From positions 1 through 7,157 of the forward strand of contig JANLHD010000129.1 in the NCBI GenBank assembly GCA_024653865.1: DNA of 7,157 nt. Direction: 5' to 3'. Positions within the stretch are counted from its first letter, which is position 1; each line of letters begins with the position of its first letter. Below, piece by piece: positions 4,683-7,157 of this stretch. The DNA comes from an archaeon. Lineage in GTDB: Archaea > Iainarchaeota > Iainarchaeia > Iainarchaeales > Iainarchaeaceae. The position numbers and the translations under genes are program-made. The notes below the pieces were generated by a model. It searched no databases, was not told where the DNA came from, and saw only the letters and a program-made list of their open reading frames with translations.

Positions 4683-6446
4683 ATGAACTTTGGAAGAGAA
4701 TTTTTTTTGCTTGTGCTGCTTGCCGCACTGGCATTTTTGCCCCAGCAAATCTATGCGACGACCTGCGGGAATTCCGTGTGTGAAGAAGGGGAAAATTCCT
4801 GCCTGTGCCCCGGGGATTGCGGAACCTGTTCGGGAGAAGTATCCGGAAGAAGGTGCTCTGCATATTATTGCACACCAGAAAATATCTGCGGCATCGAAAT
4901 CATACCGAATTGCTGCGGGAATGAGGTTTGCGAAGAGGCGGACTCTTATTTTGAGGACTTTGGTGTTTGCCCTTCCGATTGCGAGCCTAGGAATGTGAAC
5001 CTGACCCCGAAGAGCCCCGTGGGAGGAGGCGAATTCACCTATGGGGAAAATGTTTTCCTGAAGGTTGTGGCGGATGCGGACGGAAGGAGCATTGCGGGGA
5101 TAGAAATAATTGCACATGGCCCTTTTGGCGAAATTAAATTGCACAATGATGGAGTCCACGGGGATGATAAGCCGAACGATAATGTTTTTGGGGCAAATGC
5201 GAGGATTCTAAGCGGTTCATTAGCCGGAGATTGGAATGTATCATTTTTCACTAGTTTCAGAAACATCGACGGAAACGCCATTGTTCCAATAAAGATTGAC
5301 CCGCGACTAGGGGTTATACTTGATGCGCCCGCGGATGCGGAGCTCGGGGACAATGTGGAAATCACTGGCACGATTTTGGCGGGAAAAAAGGGCGTTAGCG
5401 TTGATGCAAATGCGAGCCTTTATGACCCGAGCGGCGCGGCCGCGAAGGCTGAACAGATAACTTCGGATGCGAATGGACTGTTTGCATTTTCTTACAGGAG
5501 CACCTTTGTCGACAAAATCGGCGGGTGGATTTTTGTGCTAAAGGGGGCGGACGAGTTCGGGAACACGATTGATGCGAATGTTGGAATTGAAATTCTCAGG
5601 CCTGGGGAAACCCCGGAGAGGGAAATTGTGCAGGTCAAGGAAATAGACTCCAATGTGGTTGCGGGCGAAAAAATAGAGGTCGCGCTAAGGGTGATTGAGG
5701 AAGGCACCGAACTTGGGGATGCGCGTGTTGTCGCGGATGCGTTCGGGCAAAGGCAGGAGCTTTTCCATTTGGGCAACGGGATTTATGGCGGGGTCATTGA
5801 AGTCCCGGCAAATGTTTCCGGCGAAAACCTAATTGCGATATCGGTGTTCTCCCCGGCGGGGGGAAAAATAGTTTCAGCGAATTTCCCGGTTTTTGTGGGG
5901 CTGCCCGGGCTTACAATTGAGGTTGTGTCGCCGCAAAAAAAACTTTTCAAGGTCGGCGAGGAAGTAATTGTCGAGGCATTGGTAACGCTCCCTGGAGGCA
6001 TGCCTGCGGATGGCGCAAGCGTATTCGGGGAAATCAACGGGAAAAAATTCAGGATGGAAAATATTTCTCCCGGGGTTTATTCCGGAACATATGAAATATC
6101 GCCCGCGGAAAAGGACGAGATTGGAATTCTCGTGATTGCACAGTCCGAATTCGGGCCCGGGGCTTCGGAGAAAAAAATATTCGTCTCCGGTGCAAGCGAA
6201 TACTACGGCGCACAGGGCGTTCTTGAATTGCTTTTCTGGCCGATTGTTTTGGTTGTTGCACTTGCAATAATTTCCGTCCCTTTTTTGCTGAAGCGATTTT
6301 CGTTTGCAAAAAAGAAGGATGCGCTTGATGAAATCGACAGGCTTGAGAAGCGGGCGCAGGAACTCTATTTCCACAAAAAAAGCATTAATAAGGAAGAATA
6401 TGACAAGTTAATGCAGAATTATTCAAAAAAAAGGCGTGAACTTTGA
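4683..6446 (+). CDS. Secreted Cys-rich/Ig-like protein with transmembrane helix and cytoplasmic tail
   Basis: This 587-residue exported protein of unknown function starts with a signal peptide (about 1-25, ending QQIYA). The N-terminal Cys-rich region (28-100) opens with C28-x4-C33-x8-C42-x3-C46, exactly the spacing of the preceding protein's modules, and closes with a variant at 78-100 whose middle spacer is 12. A beta domain at about 104-206 carries NDGVHGDDKPNDNVFG (155-170), resembling the DDGxxGDxxxxDGxY signature of choice-of-anchor X-type domains. Three or more Ig/macroglobulin-like beta units follow (about 208-305, 311-405, 408-502), two of them with GxGIYGG/SPGVYSG turns. One transmembrane helix (516-536) is followed by a 51-residue basic, charged cytoplasmic tail containing DEIDRLEKRAQEL and SINKEEYDKLMQ, loosely like SHOCT-type tails. 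The start lies 13 bases after the previous stop, and the stop overlaps the next ATG. It probably links the cell surface to the cytoplasmic ATPase; that is inference. Confidence 0.85.
   Translation: MNFGREFFLLVLLAALAFLPQQIYATTCGNSVCEEGENSCLCPGDCGTCSGEVSGRRCSAYYCTPENICGIEIIPNCCGNEVCEEADSYFEDFGVCPSDCEPRNVNLTPKSPVGGGEFTYGENVFLKVVADADGRSIAGIEIIAHGPFGEIKLHNDGVHGDDKPNDNVFGANARILSGSLAGDWNVSFFTSFRNIDGNAIVPIKIDPRLGVILDAPADAELGDNVEITGTILAGKKGVSVDANASLYDPSGAAAKAEQITSDANGLFAFSYRSTFVDKIGGWIFVLKGADEFGNTIDANVGIEILRPGETPEREIVQVKEIDSNVVAGEKIEVALRVIEEGTELGDARVVADAFGQRQELFHLGNGIYGGVIEVPANVSGENLIAISVFSPAGGKIVSANFPVFVGLPGLTIEVVSPQKKLFKVGEEVIVEALVTLPGGMPADGASVFGEINGKKFRMENISPGVYSGTYEISPAEKDEIGILVIAQSEFGPGASEKKIFVSGASEYYGAQGVLELLFWPIVLVVALAIISVPFLLKRFSFAKKKDALDEIDRLEKRAQELYFHKKSINKEEYDKLMQNYSKKRREL
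4764..4982 (+). repeat. Two Cys modules in the second surface protein, related to those of the first
   Basis: Residues 28-46 (CGNSVCEEGENSCLCPGDC) keep C-x4-C-x8-C-x3-C. Residues 78-100 begin CGNEVCEEAD and end CPSDC, with four extra residues in the middle. Between them are six further cysteines (C49, C58, C63, C69, C77 and the extra C40 of the first unit). The shared module ties the two surface proteins to one family or one extracellular binding function. Confidence 0.75.
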
Positions 6447-7157
6447 TGTTGGAATTTTTAAAAAAAATTGGCTTGGGCTGGCAAAAAAAGGCGTTGCCAA
6501 AACCCGAAAAAGCTCCGATGCAAGAGCGCATGAAGTTAAATGGCGAGGGGCAAAATGGGGATGGCGGACTATTTGTAATTAAATCGAAAGAAGTTGCCAT
6601 AGGCAATAAGCCGGATTTGATGCCCACGGGAATTCGCCAGTTCGATTTGCTAATACACGACGGCGGATTTGAACGCGGCTCGACCATCCTTGTTTCCGGT
6701 GGGGCAGGAACCGGAAAAACCACTTTTTCGCTTCAATCAATTTACGCCATGTGCATGGCTGGGGGAAAGGGCATTTACCTCTCTTTCGAGGAGGACCCGA
6801 AAAAAATTAAGGCGCACATGAAAAAAAATTATGAGTGGGATTTTGAGAAGCTCGAAAAAAAAGGCCAATTTGCGATAATTAAAATTGACCCCACTGATGT
6901 TTCAAGGGCGGTTGAACAGGTGCTGGTGGATAGGGAGGGGGAACTAAAAATCGACATGAAAAAAATTGATTTGCCTTTCTTGCCCGATGTTGTTGCCGTG
7001 GACAGCCTCTCGGCATTATCAATCGCGTTTTCAGAGGAGCAGAATTACCGCAAGTACATTAGGGAGTTGTTTGAGTCGCTCGAAAAGCTTGGTTGCACTT
7101 CCTATGTCATTAGCGAGACCGAGCAGAATCCAAAAATTTACAGCAGAACCGGGGTGG
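6446..7157 (+). CDS. KaiC-like RecA-fold ATPase, C-terminus cut by the window edge
   Basis: The first 237 residues are visible and the frame is open at the window edge. A KaiC-type domain starts at about 58 with the usual MPTGIRQFDLLI..GGFERGSTILVSG. Walker A is GGAGTGKTT (85-93), FEED after the second strand (114-117) supplies the KaiC-type acidic pair, Walker B is DVVAVDSLSAL (181-191), and a VISETEQNPK (221-230) strand follows. All are intact, so ATP binding and hydrolysis are expected. KaiC-like archaeal proteins act in signalling, motility and other poorly known processes. This one lacks ArlH- or RadA-specific features. The N-terminal 57 residues begin with MLEFLKKIGLGWQKK, a possible amphipathic helix, then a polar linker. 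The ATG overlaps the previous TGA by one base (TGATG), implying translational coupling with the second surface protein. A second KaiC domain downstream cannot be excluded. Confidence 0.9.
   Translation, partial: MLEFLKKIGLGWQKKALPKPEKAPMQERMKLNGEGQNGDGGLFVIKSKEVAIGNKPDLMPTGIRQFDLLIHDGGFERGSTILVSGGAGTGKTTFSLQSIYAMCMAGGKGIYLSFEEDPKKIKAHMKKNYEWDFEKLEKKGQFAIIKIDPTDVSRAVEQVLVDREGELKIDMKKIDLPFLPDVVAVDSLSALSIAFSEEQNYRKYIRELFESLEKLGCTSYVISETEQNPKIYSRTGV

Noticed and set aside
5874..6374. 166-codon minus-strand open frame opposite the second surface protein
   Set aside because: It is antisense to a protein with clear signal peptide, beta domains and transmembrane helix, and has no family features of its own.
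6446..7157. ATPase as RadA recombinase or archaellum ArlH
   Set aside because: There is no RadA helix-hairpin-helix N-terminus or recombinase-specific motif, ArlH-type sequence features are absent, and no archaellum genes lie alongside; the sequence matches the general KaiC family.
1..7157. CRISPR arrays, insertion sequences or phage genes
   Set aside because: No regularly spaced repeats, transposase, integrase or terminal inverted repeats were seen on either strand.

Overview
The window looks like a piece of an archaeal chromosome, most likely from a small-genome or uncultivated lineage of the DPANN type, possibly Diapherotrites/Iainarchaeota-like; that placement is inference. The archaeal signs are AT-rich TATA-like boxes about 26-28 bases before start codons with almost no 5' leader and no strong Shine-Dalgarno sequences, a tRNA gene without encoded CCA, an archaeal-type NOL1/NOP2/Sun RNA methyltransferase, a KaiC-family ATPase, and secreted Ig-like/Cys-rich proteins with a C-terminal membrane anchor. 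Genes are packed tightly, with no stretch over about 130 bases unaccounted for.

Left part (1-1759): a possible gene start runs off the left edge on the minus strand (38 to 1). An AlkD-family DNA alkylation-repair protein (minus, 105-797) is divergent from an RNA m5C methyltransferase (plus, 830-1759). The two start codons are only 32 bases apart and seem to share a mirrored, overlapping promoter.

Middle (1760-3025): a tRNA-Asp(GTC) gene (1850-1921) has a TATA-like box and a near-perfect 20-bp palindrome in its leader. Seven bases after its end lies the stop codon of a convergent, AT-richer, free-standing LAGLIDADG homing endonuclease gene (minus, 1929-2900). This is the one clearly accessory, probably transferred gene in the window.

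Right part (3026-7157): a strong TATA box precedes a three-gene plus-strand unit. It holds two exported, membrane-anchored proteins that share a rare cysteine module (C-x4-C-x8-C-x3-C), followed by a KaiC-like RecA-fold ATPase cut by the window edge. The second surface protein and the ATPase overlap by one base (TGATG). The second surface protein also has a basic, charged 51-residue cytoplasmic tail, so the layout suggests an envelope complex or sensor linked to a cytoplasmic ATPase. I see no known name for this combination, and it is the best candidate here for an undescribed system.
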